A DNA stretch of 64,000 nucleotides from Geopsychrobacter electrodiphilus DSM 16401 (GCF_000384395.1 NZ_ARWE01000001.1:558001-622000), one strand, 5' to 3'; positions 44,008 to 53,276 are shown, counted from the first letter of the stretch. A program made the numbers and translations. The notes: a model not told the origin generated them from the sequence alone.

Positions 44008-46170
44008 GTGTTCAATATCAGAGGAGCGCCTGGCGGGATTCTTTTTGCGGCTCTATTCCTGTGTCTGTTGAGCCTGTTCAGCTCAGTTTACCTCGCAACG
44101 CATCTACGGCCGTGGCTTGGACTCACCCTGCAAGCCGAGGATGATTTGCCTGGAGCCCTGATTACAAACGTCTACCCGAACAGCCCTTCCACCTTGATCT
44201 TATCTGCAAACGACAGGATATCTGCGATTCGATCAGTTTCAGGAGAGCCATTGGCAATTCGCGGATCTGACCTGGTGGAAGATCCCGATGTCTTTCCGAC
44301 CTTCGATTCTTTCCATCGCTTCCTGACGAGACAGGCTGTGTTTGCCAGTATTTTGCTTGAACCAGTGACGATCTTTGCGCTGGAGGATGGTCGGGAGGTG
44401 CGCCTGCAACCGGCCGCTTCCCGCCCCATTGGTTCGCTGCCGGCTAGGTTCTGGTTTCTGAATGCTATCGGGATTATCTCCTGTCTCCTTGGCGCGGGGA
44501 TTATCTCCGTGCGGTTAGATGTGCGGGCCGCTCAGGTGTACGCCATTGCCGGGGTCGGCCTGATGGTCAGCACCATGGCGGTCGCTGTCATCTCCTCACG
44601 CGAACTCGCTCTGGATCCGGGGTTGCTGTTCAACCTGCGCACCGTTTATCACCTGGGAAACGATGTCTATGCCCTCTTCGCGATCTTTCTGCTTGCTCTC
44701 TACCCCACACCGCTGAAATCGTTTTTTCTTCCTGGGCTGGCCAGCCTGCTGGTCTTGCTGTTTCTGGGGAATGAATTCTTCGAATGGACCGATCTTCCGG
44801 GGAATACCACCCTGATTCAAGCGCCGATCTATATGGCGATTGCCCTGATTATCGGGTTTCGGCAATGGCAAAATTCCAGAGGAAGCGCCATCGATCAGGC
44901 CGCGTTCAAGTGGTTTCTACTGGCTTTTTTGATTCCGACCGGTCTGGGCTGCTTTCTCTACTTCGTGCTGCTGCTGATAACCGGGCATGCAGTGTTTTCA
45001 GTCAGTGTCGGGTTGGGGTGTTTTTTGTTCATGCACGTCAGCCTCGCGCTGGGCATCCTCAAGTACCGCCTGTTTGACATCGATCGCTGGTGGTTCAATA
45101 TCTGGCTGTGGTTTTTTGCCGGGGTTTCGGTGCTGATTGTTGATGGCCTGTTGGCTTTTTCCATGCATCTCAGCACCGGCTCGGCTCTTCCCCTCTCTCT
45201 GCTGTTTGTCGGATGGGGCTATTTCCCAGTGCGTCAGTGGGTTCTGGGGCGGATTTATCGAAAACACCGCAAGAGATTCGAGCAGTATTTGCCGATTCTG
45301 GTCGCCGGTATCGTGGATCAGGAGAAACATGGCGATGTCTTGTGGGAATTCGTGCTGACAGAAATTTTTGAGCCGCTCTCGCAGAAATTTTCGCCGGGAA
45401 ACATAGCTTCACCGAAAATTCTGCAATACGGACAGATCCTTCAGGTTCCCAATATCAGCGGCGAGGGGACTATTGAAATAATGTTCCCCAAAAAAGGTCA
45501 GCGCCTATTTTCCGCTATGGATGTTCGTTTGGTGGATGAGCTGCACAAGATATCGAGTCAGACCGAAAGCCGGCTGGCCGCACATACGCGCGGCGCTCAG
45601 GAAGAGCGTGAACGGATTCTGCGCGATCTGCATGATGATATCGGCGGGCGGCTCCTCTCCCTGGCACAGACATCGAGCAGCCAGCGCACATCTCAGCTTG
45701 CCCGTGAAGCCCTGCGCGCACTGCGCGACATCGTCTACAGCCTTGATCCGCAGGCGAGTATTGCGCTGGAGGAGGCTCTAGCCAACTGGCGCCAAAAACT
45801 GCATGAGCGTTGTGAGTCAGCCAGCGTCATTTTTGATTGGCAGGTTCGTCCCTTCGATTTCGAGTACCAGCTGAGTCCGCGTCAATTGACAAACCTGTCG
45901 CGGGTCCTCTCGGAAGCTGTGACCAACGCTTTCAGTCATGCTGATCTGGATCAGCTCTGGGTCGCATGGCACCTTGAGGGTCAGCAACTCAGGGCGAGTA
46001 TCCGTAACAATGGGGTTGGGCACGAGTCTGAAGAGGTTCGTTTCGGTAAAGGGTTGAATAATATGCGGAGGAGAATTGCCGATCTGGGCGGGACCCTCGA
46101 TCACTTCTGTCGCCCCGAAGATAATTCCTTTGAGGTCCGGCTGTCGTTGCCGCTTTCCCCCGAACCCTGA
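44008..46170 (+). CDS. Membrane sensor histidine kinase, NarL-partner (HisKA_3) type
   Basis: About 720 residues from the GTG at 44008 (TTGGAG upstream); a longer TTG start at 43954 is possible. After a first helix there is a periplasmic domain with a PDZ-like phrase (PGALITNVYPNSPSTLILSANDRI). About eight membrane helices follow (150-430). The phosphoacceptor is in ERERILRDLHDDIGGRLLSL, typical of HisKA_3, and a HATPase domain ends the protein (SEAVTNAFSHA, NNGVG, GLNNMRRRI). It is followed 14 bp later by a NarL-type regulator, its partner. Confidence 0.9.
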   Translation: MFNIRGAPGGILFAALFLCLLSLFSSVYLATHLRPWLGLTLQAEDDLPGALITNVYPNSPSTLILSANDRISAIRSVSGEPLAIRGSDLVEDPDVFPTFDSFHRFLTRQAVFASILLEPVTIFALEDGREVRLQPAASRPIGSLPARFWFLNAIGIISCLLGAGIISVRLDVRAAQVYAIAGVGLMVSTMAVAVISSRELALDPGLLFNLRTVYHLGNDVYALFAIFLLALYPTPLKSFFLPGLASLLVLLFLGNEFFEWTDLPGNTTLIQAPIYMAIALIIGFRQWQNSRGSAIDQAAFKWFLLAFLIPTGLGCFLYFVLLLITGHAVFSVSVGLGCFLFMHVSLALGILKYRLFDIDRWWFNIWLWFFAGVSVLIVDGLLAFSMHLSTGSALPLSLLFVGWGYFPVRQWVLGRIYRKHRKRFEQYLPILVAGIVDQEKHGDVLWEFVLTEIFEPLSQKFSPGNIASPKILQYGQILQVPNISGEGTIEIMFPKKGQRLFSAMDVRLVDELHKISSQTESRLAAHTRGAQEERERILRDLHDDIGGRLLSLAQTSSSQRTSQLAREALRALRDIVYSLDPQASIALEEALANWRQKLHERCESASVIFDWQVRPFDFEYQLSPRQLTNLSRVLSEAVTNAFSHADLDQLWVAWHLEGQQLRASIRNNGVGHESEEVRFGKGLNNMRRRIADLGGTLDHFCRPEDNSFEVRLSLPLSPEP

Positions 46171-46184
46171 AAGGTGAAACCGCC

Positions 46185-46826
46185 ATGAAATCGGTACTTA
46201 TCGTAGAAGACCATGACGATACGCGGGCCTGGTGGCTGGAGCATATATCCGAGGCATTTCCCGAGGCGCAAGCGCTGGGCGCGGTGACCCTCAAAGAGGC
46301 CCGCAAACACCTGAAGAGCAACTCTTATTGTTTGGCGCTGGTGGACATCAACTTACCTGATGGGTCGGGGATCGACCTGGTCAGGGAGATCGCAGTCTCT
46401 CATCCGAGGACTTATACGGTCATCACGACCATCTTCGATGATGATACCCATATCTTTTCGGCCCTGCAGGCCGGTGCCAAAGGGTACCTGATCAAAGAGC
46501 AGCTGCTGTGCGAGCAGGTTGATCAACTCAAAGCGGTGCTACAGGGACAGCCCCCACTATCTCCGGGTATCGCCCGCCGTATTCTCGCCTATTTTTCCCG
46601 TTTGGGACAAAAGGCCGAAGAAACGGAAGCGCTGACGACACGTGAAAATGAGGTCCTTCAGCTCATCGCCAAGGGGTTTTCGCGCCCTGAGGTCGCCAGA
46701 CTGCTCGGCTTGACCACCAACACGGTGGCCGGATATACCAAAATCATCTATCAGAAATTGAATGTTTCAAGCCGGGCCGAAGCGGTTTATGAAGGCTTGA
46801 GGCTCGGACTGATCGATCCTTTCTAG
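46185..46826 (+). CDS. NarL/LuxR-type response regulator
   Basis: 213 residues. Receiver domain (VLIVEDHDDTRAWWLEH, aspartate in LALVDINLPDGSG, lysine in YLIKEQLL) and a LuxR-type helix-turn-helix (LTTRENEVLQLIAKGFSRPEVARLLGLTTNTVAGYTKIIYQKL). AAAGG precedes the ATG. It forms an operon with the upstream kinase and should regulate transcription; the exported-protein genes that follow are plausible targets. Confidence 0.93.
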   Translation: MKSVLIVEDHDDTRAWWLEHISEAFPEAQALGAVTLKEARKHLKSNSYCLALVDINLPDGSGIDLVREIAVSHPRTYTVITTIFDDDTHIFSALQAGAKGYLIKEQLLCEQVDQLKAVLQGQPPLSPGIARRILAYFSRLGQKAEETEALTTRENEVLQLIAKGFSRPEVARLLGLTTNTVAGYTKIIYQKLNVSSRAEAVYEGLRLGLIDPF

Positions 46827-46985
46827 ATTTTTTCTTTTTAGCCTCCTTTTTTCTTATCCCCCCCAATCGGGGGTGTTCCCACCTTGTAGTCACGGTTAAT
46901 TTCAGATCAGACAATGCATGGAATTTCGCAAGAAATTTCTCTGACAAAGTGTCGGGGAATGCCTTTTGCCTCGTGAGGAGGATTT

Positions 46986-47513
46986 ATGAAACGCGTATTT
47001 TTGGTTCTAATCGTTTTGTTGTTTGGTTTGTGTACCGTCTCAATAGCTGACTCGATTTGCCAGTTCTTGCCCATTACGGACCTGGGTAAACAGTCGATGA
47101 CGGCTCAGGGGAAAACCACAGCTGATATGCAGAGCAATTTACCATCAGCAGAAGAGATCGCGATTCCAGTTTATCCTGATGCCTTTTGTGGCGCGACCGG
47201 CGAGTCAAATGGCGAGCTCAGCACGCTGACTATCGTTTCTAAAGACAGTCCCGAAAAAGTAGTGGCCTGGTACCAGGAAAAACTGGCCAATGGATGGCAA
47301 TACACACCTGAACTCGCGGTTAAAGAGGCCGGTCAGGTGGGACTCTTTGTCAACACGGATAAAAAAAACATTTCCCCAATGGATTCTCTGAAATATAGGC
47401 AGTTAATTGTTTCGAAAGTTGAAAAGCCCGGGGATACGGGGTTTGTGGAGATGATGTTTGATGTGAAAGGGGTCAAATCGATGATTGTCATGTCCCTGAA
47501 GCCGATGCTGTAA
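46986..47513 (+). CDS. Exported protein with SPEK..WY.EKL motif
   Basis: 175 residues, signal peptide (VFLVLIVLLFGLCTVSIA), AGGAGG ribosome site. Central block: EIAIPVYPDAFCGA, then LTIVSKDSPEKVVAWYQEKLANGWQY. The same block occurs in the proteins at 49708-50187 and 50258-50662, so these are divergent paralogs of a small exported family of unknown function. No catalytic motif is evident. Confidence 0.78.
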   Translation: MKRVFLVLIVLLFGLCTVSIADSICQFLPITDLGKQSMTAQGKTTADMQSNLPSAEEIAIPVYPDAFCGATGESNGELSTLTIVSKDSPEKVVAWYQEKLANGWQYTPELAVKEAGQVGLFVNTDKKNISPMDSLKYRQLIVSKVEKPGDTGFVEMMFDVKGVKSMIVMSLKPML

Positions 47514-47532
47514 CAAGGAGCGGAGAGGGGAT

Positions 47533-47885
47533 ATGCGGTGTCGTCTGAATTTCTACAAAATTCTTGGGCTGATTGTTCTGGTCTGTTCTGGGTCAGGTCT
47601 TGAGGTCGTCGAAGCCTGTCAAAAACGCCCGCTACCAGCTGTCGAGCAAGCATTCTACGAGAAGGTTACGACCATTTTGGAAGAGGTTCTTCCTTCACCA
47701 AAATGCTTTATATCGGGAAATGGCGAATTGAAGATTTCATCAAGAACTTGAACCTGTTCCGGCCCGATGTCGCTTACGCAAAGATCGGTGCGATACGTCT
47801 TGAGTTAACAGGCAAGCGTCCTCAGGTTGAGATCCCTCTCTCCGACACAGCCAATATAGTCTCTCTGGAATTGGCTACGAAGTAG
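47533..47885 (+). pseudogene. Probable frameshifted exported protein
   Basis: An ATG after GGAGCGGAGAGGGG starts a 72-codon frame with a signal-like segment (ILGLIVLVCSGSGLEVVEA) and AFYEKVTTILEEVLPSPKCF, ending at 47751. An overlapping frame (47703-47885) reads IEDFIKNLNLFRPDVAYAKI and IRLELTGKRPQVEIPL with good codon use. Joined, they would make about 117 residues filling the gap between two genes, so a frameshift is likely. Two overlapping small genes cannot be excluded. Confidence 0.5.
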
Positions 47886-47907
47886 TGGTCGAAAGGACAG
47901 GGCGTCA

Positions 47908-48315
47908 ATGAAACGACTAAATATCTTCTTCTTAACGATTATTGCTGGGCTGGTTCTTCTTGGGGGCGTGGCACAGGCCGCGAACCAACAATGGCAAGGT
48001 AATGCATCTCAGCGTAAAGGGGCTGCACCCGTCGCAACAGACAAAAACATTCCGCAACGCTTCGATCTTCAATGTCCAACCGCTTATGCCGGAATCAAAG
48101 GCGAGCTGTTGCCAACCTATTGGGAACCGATCGACAAGGCACAGACTGTTGAACTTATAAAATCCCAGGTACTTAATCAATATTTTTACTGTGTTTACCG
48201 CATTCCGAGCTCGGGTCGTGACATTCATTCGAGCATCAGAAAACTGCTCCCCGAAGGCTATAACTGTCTCTCAGATGGTGCTGGACGGTTTGAGTGTCGC
48301 GCAAAAGGGCGTTGA
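47908..48315 (+). CDS. Small exported protein of unknown function
   Basis: 135 residues. Signal peptide (IFFLTIIAGLVLLGGVAQA), then a short domain with cysteine pairs (DLQCPTAYAG, YFYCVYRI, YNCLSDGAGRFECRAK). AAAGGACAGGGCGTC precedes the ATG. Four cysteines could form two disulfides in the periplasm. No family recognised. Confidence 0.7.
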   Translation: MKRLNIFFLTIIAGLVLLGGVAQAANQQWQGNASQRKGAAPVATDKNIPQRFDLQCPTAYAGIKGELLPTYWEPIDKAQTVELIKSQVLNQYFYCVYRIPSSGRDIHSSIRKLLPEGYNCLSDGAGRFECRAKGR

Positions 48316-48532
48316 GCTCTTGGTAGAAGGGCGAAAGTCGATATTAAGAATCAGTACGAGTTGCAGGCAATATCTATCGGAGATGAGCTAAGTCCCTTGT
48401 CAATTTACAATCGGCCTAGGTAGCCAATAAGAGGAAGTTTTGAAAAAAGACTGTTAGTAGGGGAAAAAGGACTGCCCGGAAACCCCTATGGTGGGAAGGC
48501 TCAATAATTAAAGCCCGATTAAACATCAATAC
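48316..48532. other. Intergenic stretch, no gene seen
   Basis: No supported reading frame; it leads into the inverted-repeat element at 48533. Confidence 0.5.
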
Positions 48533-48704
48533 CCCTAGGAGTCTGTCCGAGAATAGGGGCCGAAGCGAAAAACCAGAAGTTTGAGAACAGATTTTAGCTC
48601 GTTTGCAGGCTTATAGCCGTAGCTATGGGGCAAAAAGGAACTGAAATATGGGCCAAACTGCTGGTTTTGCAGCCGGGTTTCTATCCTCGGACAAGCTCCT
48701 AGGG
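48533..48704. mobile_element. MITE-like element with about 43-bp terminal inverted repeats
   Basis: The left end (CCCTAGGAG, TGTCCGAG, ATAG, AAAACCAG) and the right end read in reverse complement match over about 43 positions with some substitutions. The 85-bp interior has no coding frame. Total 172 bp. The size and structure fit a non-autonomous miniature transposable element, or a large stem-loop repeat. No transposase and no second copy were seen in the window. Confidence 0.65.
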
Positions 48705-48794
48705 TTTAGTCCAGATTATCGTTTTCGCAATGAACGGACATGCTTACCTGTCTGTTCTGAGTTCCAGGGTATTTTATGACTCAAAGGAGTTGTG

Positions 48795-49688
48795 ATGCTT
48801 CTCAAAAGATTAGATCGGTATGCTCGTTACATTGATAAGCTCAGGATATTCGGTTTGGCAACTTTCCTAGTCTGCGGCATTTCTACTTTTTCAGCATACG
48901 CCGATCCCATCAGCGATGCTGAGGATGTACCTGCAACCGCTGCCGAGATGCAATACATCAATCATGTAATGGATCAGGTCAAGCAGTCGGTGCCTCCCCT
49001 CGAAGGGTGGAACCGGAAGCTGAGAGTCACTGTTTCGGGAAACTCGATGCGGGAAGGTGAACCGGTGCTGATCTTCGAACGCGCGCGTAACTTTCCCCTG
49101 AAGCTCATTCTGGATTTCAGGTTCAGCAAGATCACCGATGTGCAAAAGAAGAGAGCTGTCGCGAAGAGAGATACTGCGGTTCTTGAGCAGGAGATGATGG
49201 CCGCGATTCAGAGGCAGGATCTGGAGACGGTGGCCGAAGTGCAACAAAAGCTTATGGCGCTGGCCCATGGGCAAATGGCGGAGCAGACTCAGCTGATGGC
49301 CCAGGCGATGAACCAACCGTCGGGTGCGAGTGCGCAGGGCACTGCAAAGAAAACCGCTAAATTTTATGTTCAGGTTTTGATTAACGGCGCTGGGGAGAAA
49401 ATCGGGAAGGCCTACGACATGCCCTCGCCGCCAGGGGTTGTTCACGCATTTCGTATCGACAAGAAAAATAGTGGTCCGCTGGGCTACAAATATTACCTCG
49501 GTGGTTGGGCCGTCAGTGAGCTTAACAAAAAGAACTGGCGAATCGTTTTCCCCAAGGAGATCCAGACACCAGACAACCACCTGCGTTCACTTGTCGTTTT
49601 TGCGCACGTGGACGGGGACAGAGAAAGCGTGGAGAAGTATGTGACGAGTTCCCTTAATCTGAAGGGTCTCGAGAGCGTGCTGGACTGA
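48795..49688 (+). CDS. Exported protein with charged helical middle
   Basis: 297 residues. The ATG at 48795 follows AAAGGAG; a GTG lies one codon earlier. Export signal (FGLATFLVCGISTFSAYA). Residues about 115-175 are charged and helical (KKRAVAKRDTAVLEQEMMAA, VAEVQQKLMALAHGQM) and may form a coiled coil. The C-terminal 110 residues look like a beta domain (YKYYLGGWAVSELNKKNW). Family not recognised. It belongs to the plus-strand exported-protein run. Confidence 0.75.
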   Translation: MLLKRLDRYARYIDKLRIFGLATFLVCGISTFSAYADPISDAEDVPATAAEMQYINHVMDQVKQSVPPLEGWNRKLRVTVSGNSMREGEPVLIFERARNFPLKLILDFRFSKITDVQKKRAVAKRDTAVLEQEMMAAIQRQDLETVAEVQQKLMALAHGQMAEQTQLMAQAMNQPSGASAQGTAKKTAKFYVQVLINGAGEKIGKAYDMPSPPGVVHAFRIDKKNSGPLGYKYYLGGWAVSELNKKNWRIVFPKEIQTPDNHLRSLVVFAHVDGDRESVEKYVTSSLNLKGLESVLD

Positions 49689-49707
49689 ATTTATATAGGA
49701 GGCGTGC

Positions 49708-50187
49708 ATGAAGAAGATCATTATTTTTGCCCTGTTTTTGATGGTGTTCGTCGCTTGTGGGATGGCCTGGGCGGGCCCCTTCGCGCCGATGGCAAAACTC
49801 GATGATAAATTCAAGTCGATGGTGCAGCCGAAGGATCGGGAGGTTCCTGATGCAGCCGAAGTGGTCATGCCAGCCTATCCGAATAGTCAGTTCTGTACGA
49901 TCGATCCCGACAGTTCCGGTCCCGAAGGCTGGAGAGAGGTTCAGCTTCTTTCCACAGATCCCTATGCAAAGGTGTCCGCCTGGTACCGTGAAAAAATGTC
50001 TGATTGGCACTGCCTGGAAGAGACCAGGGGGATGAGTTTCAGTTGTTCGGATGAAAATCCGGATGTGCCCGGTCAATATAATCCAGAGACTTCCAATGTG
50101 GTTGAGGTGGTTAAGATAAATGTTCCCATTCCCTGCGTTCTGCCGGGTATGCAGACCGGGATTTTTGTCCGGTTTCAGCCGGATTGA
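49708..50187 (+). CDS. Exported protein, paralog of the SPEK..WY.EKL family
   Basis: 159 residues, signal peptide (IIIFALFLMVFVACGMAWA), TAGGAGG ribosome site. The block EVVMPAYPNSQFCTI, then LLSTDPYAKVSAWYREKMSDWHC matches the neighbours at 46986 and 50258. Cysteines at 63, about 102, 113 and later could form disulfides. Function unknown. Confidence 0.75.
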   Translation: MKKIIIFALFLMVFVACGMAWAGPFAPMAKLDDKFKSMVQPKDREVPDAAEVVMPAYPNSQFCTIDPDSSGPEGWREVQLLSTDPYAKVSAWYREKMSDWHCLEETRGMSFSCSDENPDVPGQYNPETSNVVEVVKINVPIPCVLPGMQTGIFVRFQPD

Positions 50188-50257
50188 GCACTCAGGAGAA
50201 AAAGCACTTTCAGCTTAGGGCGTTTATTCTCAGTAATCATAGAAATGGGGTGTCGTT

Positions 50258-50662
50258 ATGCAGAAAATAATGTTTTTCGCAACGATGTTCTTAACCGTAG
50301 TGATAGTGGCCGCAGCACCAGCAACTATTTGTGCGGCGGACATGGCAGCGAGTCAGCAAAAGTTACTTGAGGATACAGGTATCCCGGTCTATCCGGAAGC
50401 CAGCTTTACTACTGGCGATGACAGCGTCGCTAGCATGCTTTGGTTCAAAAGTAAGGATTCTCCAGAGAAAATCATGGACTGGTACGAGGAAAAACTCTCA
50501 GGGTGGTCCGTGCTCCTGGCCAACGGGACCAAGGTTCTCTATTTGGGGCCGAAGGGTAAAGAGGCCAAAGACCTTTTAACTTTGCCCCATATCTGGGCAA
50601 GGACCACGGATGAGACCCCGGGCTCCAAGGATTCAGAGATCACCATTCGGATACCCAAATAG
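50258..50662 (+). CDS. Exported protein, shortest SPEK..WY.EKL paralog
   Basis: 134 residues, signal peptide (MFFATMFLTVVIVAAAPATICA). The family block is clearest here: GIPVYPEASFTTGDD, then FKSKDSPEKIMDWYEEKLSGW. The rest is short. It precedes the 50694 gene by 31 bp. Function unknown. Confidence 0.75.
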   Translation: MQKIMFFATMFLTVVIVAAAPATICAADMAASQQKLLEDTGIPVYPEASFTTGDDSVASMLWFKSKDSPEKIMDWYEEKLSGWSVLLANGTKVLYLGPKGKEAKDLLTLPHIWARTTDETPGSKDSEITIRIPK

Positions 50663-50693
50663 GGGTTGCGCGAAGAACCTACAGGGGGAACCT

Positions 50694-51554
50694 ATGAGGA
50701 TATGGACGTCTCATCGTCTAGTGAGAGCATGCAATCTCATCATCCTGGCATGCGTCGGCATCGGCCTGATGGCGATGACGGCCCATGCCGCCAGCGTGAA
50801 ACGCTTCAAAGAGCCCAAAGCCTGGCAGTGTACTTTCAAGGCGTCGATGGACCAGCAACTCGAAAGGAAAACCGGTCCGGAGGGCATGGCCAGCAACTCT
50901 CAGCGGCAATTTTTCCAGGCCCTGGGCGCCTCTGGCACCAAGGTGCAGAACCCGGGTGGAGAGACAGACTCTTACCGCCAGTCGATGAAACAGACGGTCG
51001 AAGGGAAAGCACGCCTCGACTACATCTATGACGGCGGGCCCGACGGTTTCCAGATCGCCGGCTGGGGCAATGGCGGTGCCCAGGTCCACATTGAATCCTC
51101 TTTTGAAGGTACAGAACAAAACCAATTGATCACCCGGGATAAATCAGCCAGCTACGATGGTTTTGCGAAGTTCGAGGGTGAAGAGTATGAGCCGGCCTTT
51201 CAGATCTGGCTTTATCCCGAGGGGGAAGCCTACGCCCTGGAATACAGGCTTTCAGCCGTCAAAGCGCGGCAGGTCGAACACTGCCGGATGAAGGAAGAGA
51301 TTGAGGCCGACCGCATAAAGCTGGAAGCAGCCACCGACAAGGATATGCCCCTGGGAGGATTTTTGGGTGGAATGATGAAATTCACCTGCGCAACGGAGAA
51401 AATTTCCGAGGTCGACCTCGAAGGTGGTGCCTTAAGTGCTCTGTTGGAGAATATCCCCCTACCGGCTTCGGGACTGAAGCTGGCCGGAGAAGGGAAAAGT
51501 TCATTTATCGATTCCGGCGAGGTGAAGGTGCAGTGGGATTGTCGGCCGGAGTAA
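50694..51554 (+). CDS. Exported protein of unknown function
   Basis: 286 residues from the ATG at 50694, with AGGGGGAAC upstream and a clear signal peptide (NLIILACVGIGLMAMTAHA). An upstream in-frame start would overlap the previous gene and lack a signal. The mature part contains FKEPKAWQCTFKASMDQQLE, RLDYIYDGGPDGFQIAGWGN and a late cysteine-containing stretch. Probably a periplasmic beta-barrel-like or lipocalin-like fold, but this is a guess. It ends 47 bp before the next gene. Confidence 0.72.
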   Translation: MRIWTSHRLVRACNLIILACVGIGLMAMTAHAASVKRFKEPKAWQCTFKASMDQQLERKTGPEGMASNSQRQFFQALGASGTKVQNPGGETDSYRQSMKQTVEGKARLDYIYDGGPDGFQIAGWGNGGAQVHIESSFEGTEQNQLITRDKSASYDGFAKFEGEEYEPAFQIWLYPEGEAYALEYRLSAVKARQVEHCRMKEEIEADRIKLEAATDKDMPLGGFLGGMMKFTCATEKISEVDLEGGALSALLENIPLPASGLKLAGEGKSSFIDSGEVKVQWDCRPE

Positions 51555-51601
51555 GCCCGGAGGAAGTAATGCGGAGATATACGTTGAAAGAGAGGTATCC
51601 C

Positions 51602-52834
51602 ATGAAAATAGTTAAAATAAAAACCGGCATATTCATTTTTATCACAGCGGGCTTTCTCCTCATTGGAACATGGGTGTCAGCAGGCAACCTTCCTGTGTGG
51701 GGTGGTACAAAAACCACGACCCAACCCATTCAGCCAACAGCTCCCAGCCAGACAAATACTCCAGCGCAGCGCTCCCTCCAGATCCAGCCCAGGCAGACCA
51801 CTGTTGCTCCTGCGGCAGGCGCAAGGTCTACATCTTCGCGGCCCGGAACAACAAGCACGCCTCAGCCGGCGACACCTGCTAAAAAGGCCCGGTTCCGGGT
51901 CACGCTGACAGGTTTTCATGTCTTTGCCATCGAAGGTGTGCTGCCAAGAGGAGGATTAACCTATTATGCCGGGGCGAAGGTGATGGTGTATTCCCCGTGG
52001 GGAGCCATCCTACGGCATTCTTTTAATAAATCGTTAGTCGTTGGGAACAATAAGAAAGTCCCTGGTGCGATCAGGGGCGGTAGCGCGACCAAGAATGGGG
52101 GATTCCGCAGCGGCGATGTGTACCCGGGCAGCCCGCCCTACGCCGCACCGGGAGCGTATCCGGACAGGATACCCCTGGTTGTCTGGGAGGGAGAACTGGT
52201 GGAGGGCGGCAATGTGGTTGTTATCGAGCCCACCCTCTGGGAAAAACGGGGCAGTGAAAGTATTTTCAGACTCTGGCACGAGCAGTTTCCCAATAAGCTT
52301 AATTATCTCATTCCGTGCCCCCCCAATGGGCTGGATCAATCTACAACCCAATTCCCGATTCCCGCCTGGACTCAGCAGAATCAGGCCCCCATTCACAGCC
52401 TGCTGGCTTCGGCGAATGAGTTCCGACAAAGCAGGGCCTGCGTAAACATTACGTCCGAGTCGACCTTTAGAGTCGTTGGGCGCGGTTCGCCGGATATTCC
52501 CATTGACATCCATCCTCATGGAATGTTGCTCACTTACAGCAAGGCTTATGAGATGGCCGCTGAAAAGGGGACCGGGCCTGTTTCGCCAGTTCGATATGAT
52601 CGCTCTTTCCCTAAAAGTCTTTTCAGGGGCAACGCCCGTGGAGCAACTACATTTCCGGTGGGCGGTGTGCAGCCCTTCTGGTTTGGTCGCACCTCAGGTG
52701 GAGACATTGTGTATATAAACATGAAACAGGCGGCATATGTTGCCAGTTCACTAACCTTCGGGGCGGCACGCCCCATTCAACCTGATATAACAGCCATCGA
52801 GCTGTATCTAAAGGTAACGAAGATTAATCCGTAG
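51602..52834 (+). CDS. Exported protein with Pro/Thr/Gln-rich linker
   Basis: 410 residues from the ATG at 51602 (AAAGAGAGG upstream). Export segment (TGIFIFITAGFLLIGTWVSA), then a low-complexity linker rich in T, P, Q and S (about 35-95), then a domain of about 310 residues (RFRVTLTGFHVFAIEGVLPR, VWEGELVEGGNVVVIEPTLWE). The linker could span peptidoglycan. Family not recognised. Confidence 0.72.
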   Translation: MKIVKIKTGIFIFITAGFLLIGTWVSAGNLPVWGGTKTTTQPIQPTAPSQTNTPAQRSLQIQPRQTTVAPAAGARSTSSRPGTTSTPQPATPAKKARFRVTLTGFHVFAIEGVLPRGGLTYYAGAKVMVYSPWGAILRHSFNKSLVVGNNKKVPGAIRGGSATKNGGFRSGDVYPGSPPYAAPGAYPDRIPLVVWEGELVEGGNVVVIEPTLWEKRGSESIFRLWHEQFPNKLNYLIPCPPNGLDQSTTQFPIPAWTQQNQAPIHSLLASANEFRQSRACVNITSESTFRVVGRGSPDIPIDIHPHGMLLTYSKAYEMAAEKGTGPVSPVRYDRSFPKSLFRGNARGATTFPVGGVQPFWFGRTSGGDIVYINMKQAAYVASSLTFGAARPIQPDITAIELYLKVTKINP

Positions 52835-52947
52835 GGTTGGGGGTCAATATACCTATGGCCAGATTTTCTTTTCTGGAGGATTCAACGTGTAAGTGAATTA
52901 TTTCTGGTTTCCATCAACCTTTTGATTCTTGGAAAGTGAGGGGCAAC

Positions 52948-53049
52948 ATGGCAGATGTTTTTGATTATAAGATCCATGGCATCGTCATGTGGATGGTTGA
53001 GGGCTTGTACCCGACACAGCCATTGGTCTGCACTTGGGGGTTCAGCTGA
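52948..53049 (+). pseudogene. Short AIM24/TIGR00266-like N-terminal fragment
   Basis: An ATG after GTGAGGGGCAAC reads MADVFDYKIHGIVMWMVE and then stops after 33 residues. The first part resembles the start of AIM24-like proteins (M-A-D-V-I-D-Y-K-I-x-G-D-D-M). A clearer fragment of the same kind lies at 57968-58144. Low to moderate certainty because the match is short. Confidence 0.45.
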
Positions 53050-53099
53050 TTCCGTTGTGATTCTTTTGTTTTTCGGTTGAATGCGAGGAGGAAGCGTGT

Positions 53100-53189
53100 A
53101 TGAGCAGAGTTATTTTAAAAACTGTTTCTGTCCTGACGTTAATTTTGGGGATGGGTATTTTTAACCAATTTGCCTCAGCCGTTACTTAG
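53100..53189 (+). pseudogene. Orphan signal peptide
   Basis: GAGGAGGAAGCG precedes an ATG; the 29-residue product (VILKTVSVLTLILGMGIF, ending NQFASAVT) is a complete signal peptide with nothing after it. Probably the 5' end of a truncated exported-protein gene; a genuine tiny peptide is less likely. Confidence 0.5.
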
Positions 53190-53276
53190 CCGAATTGGGA
53201 GAAACGTCTGACAAACAACCTCAGATCAAACCAGAGAAAAAAAGCTTTTGTCTTTCGTATCGTTAAGGAGGTAACT

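Noticed and set aside
46827-46985. C-run/G-run stretch before the exported-protein run as a terminator
   Set aside because: The stem is very short and lacks a T tract after it.
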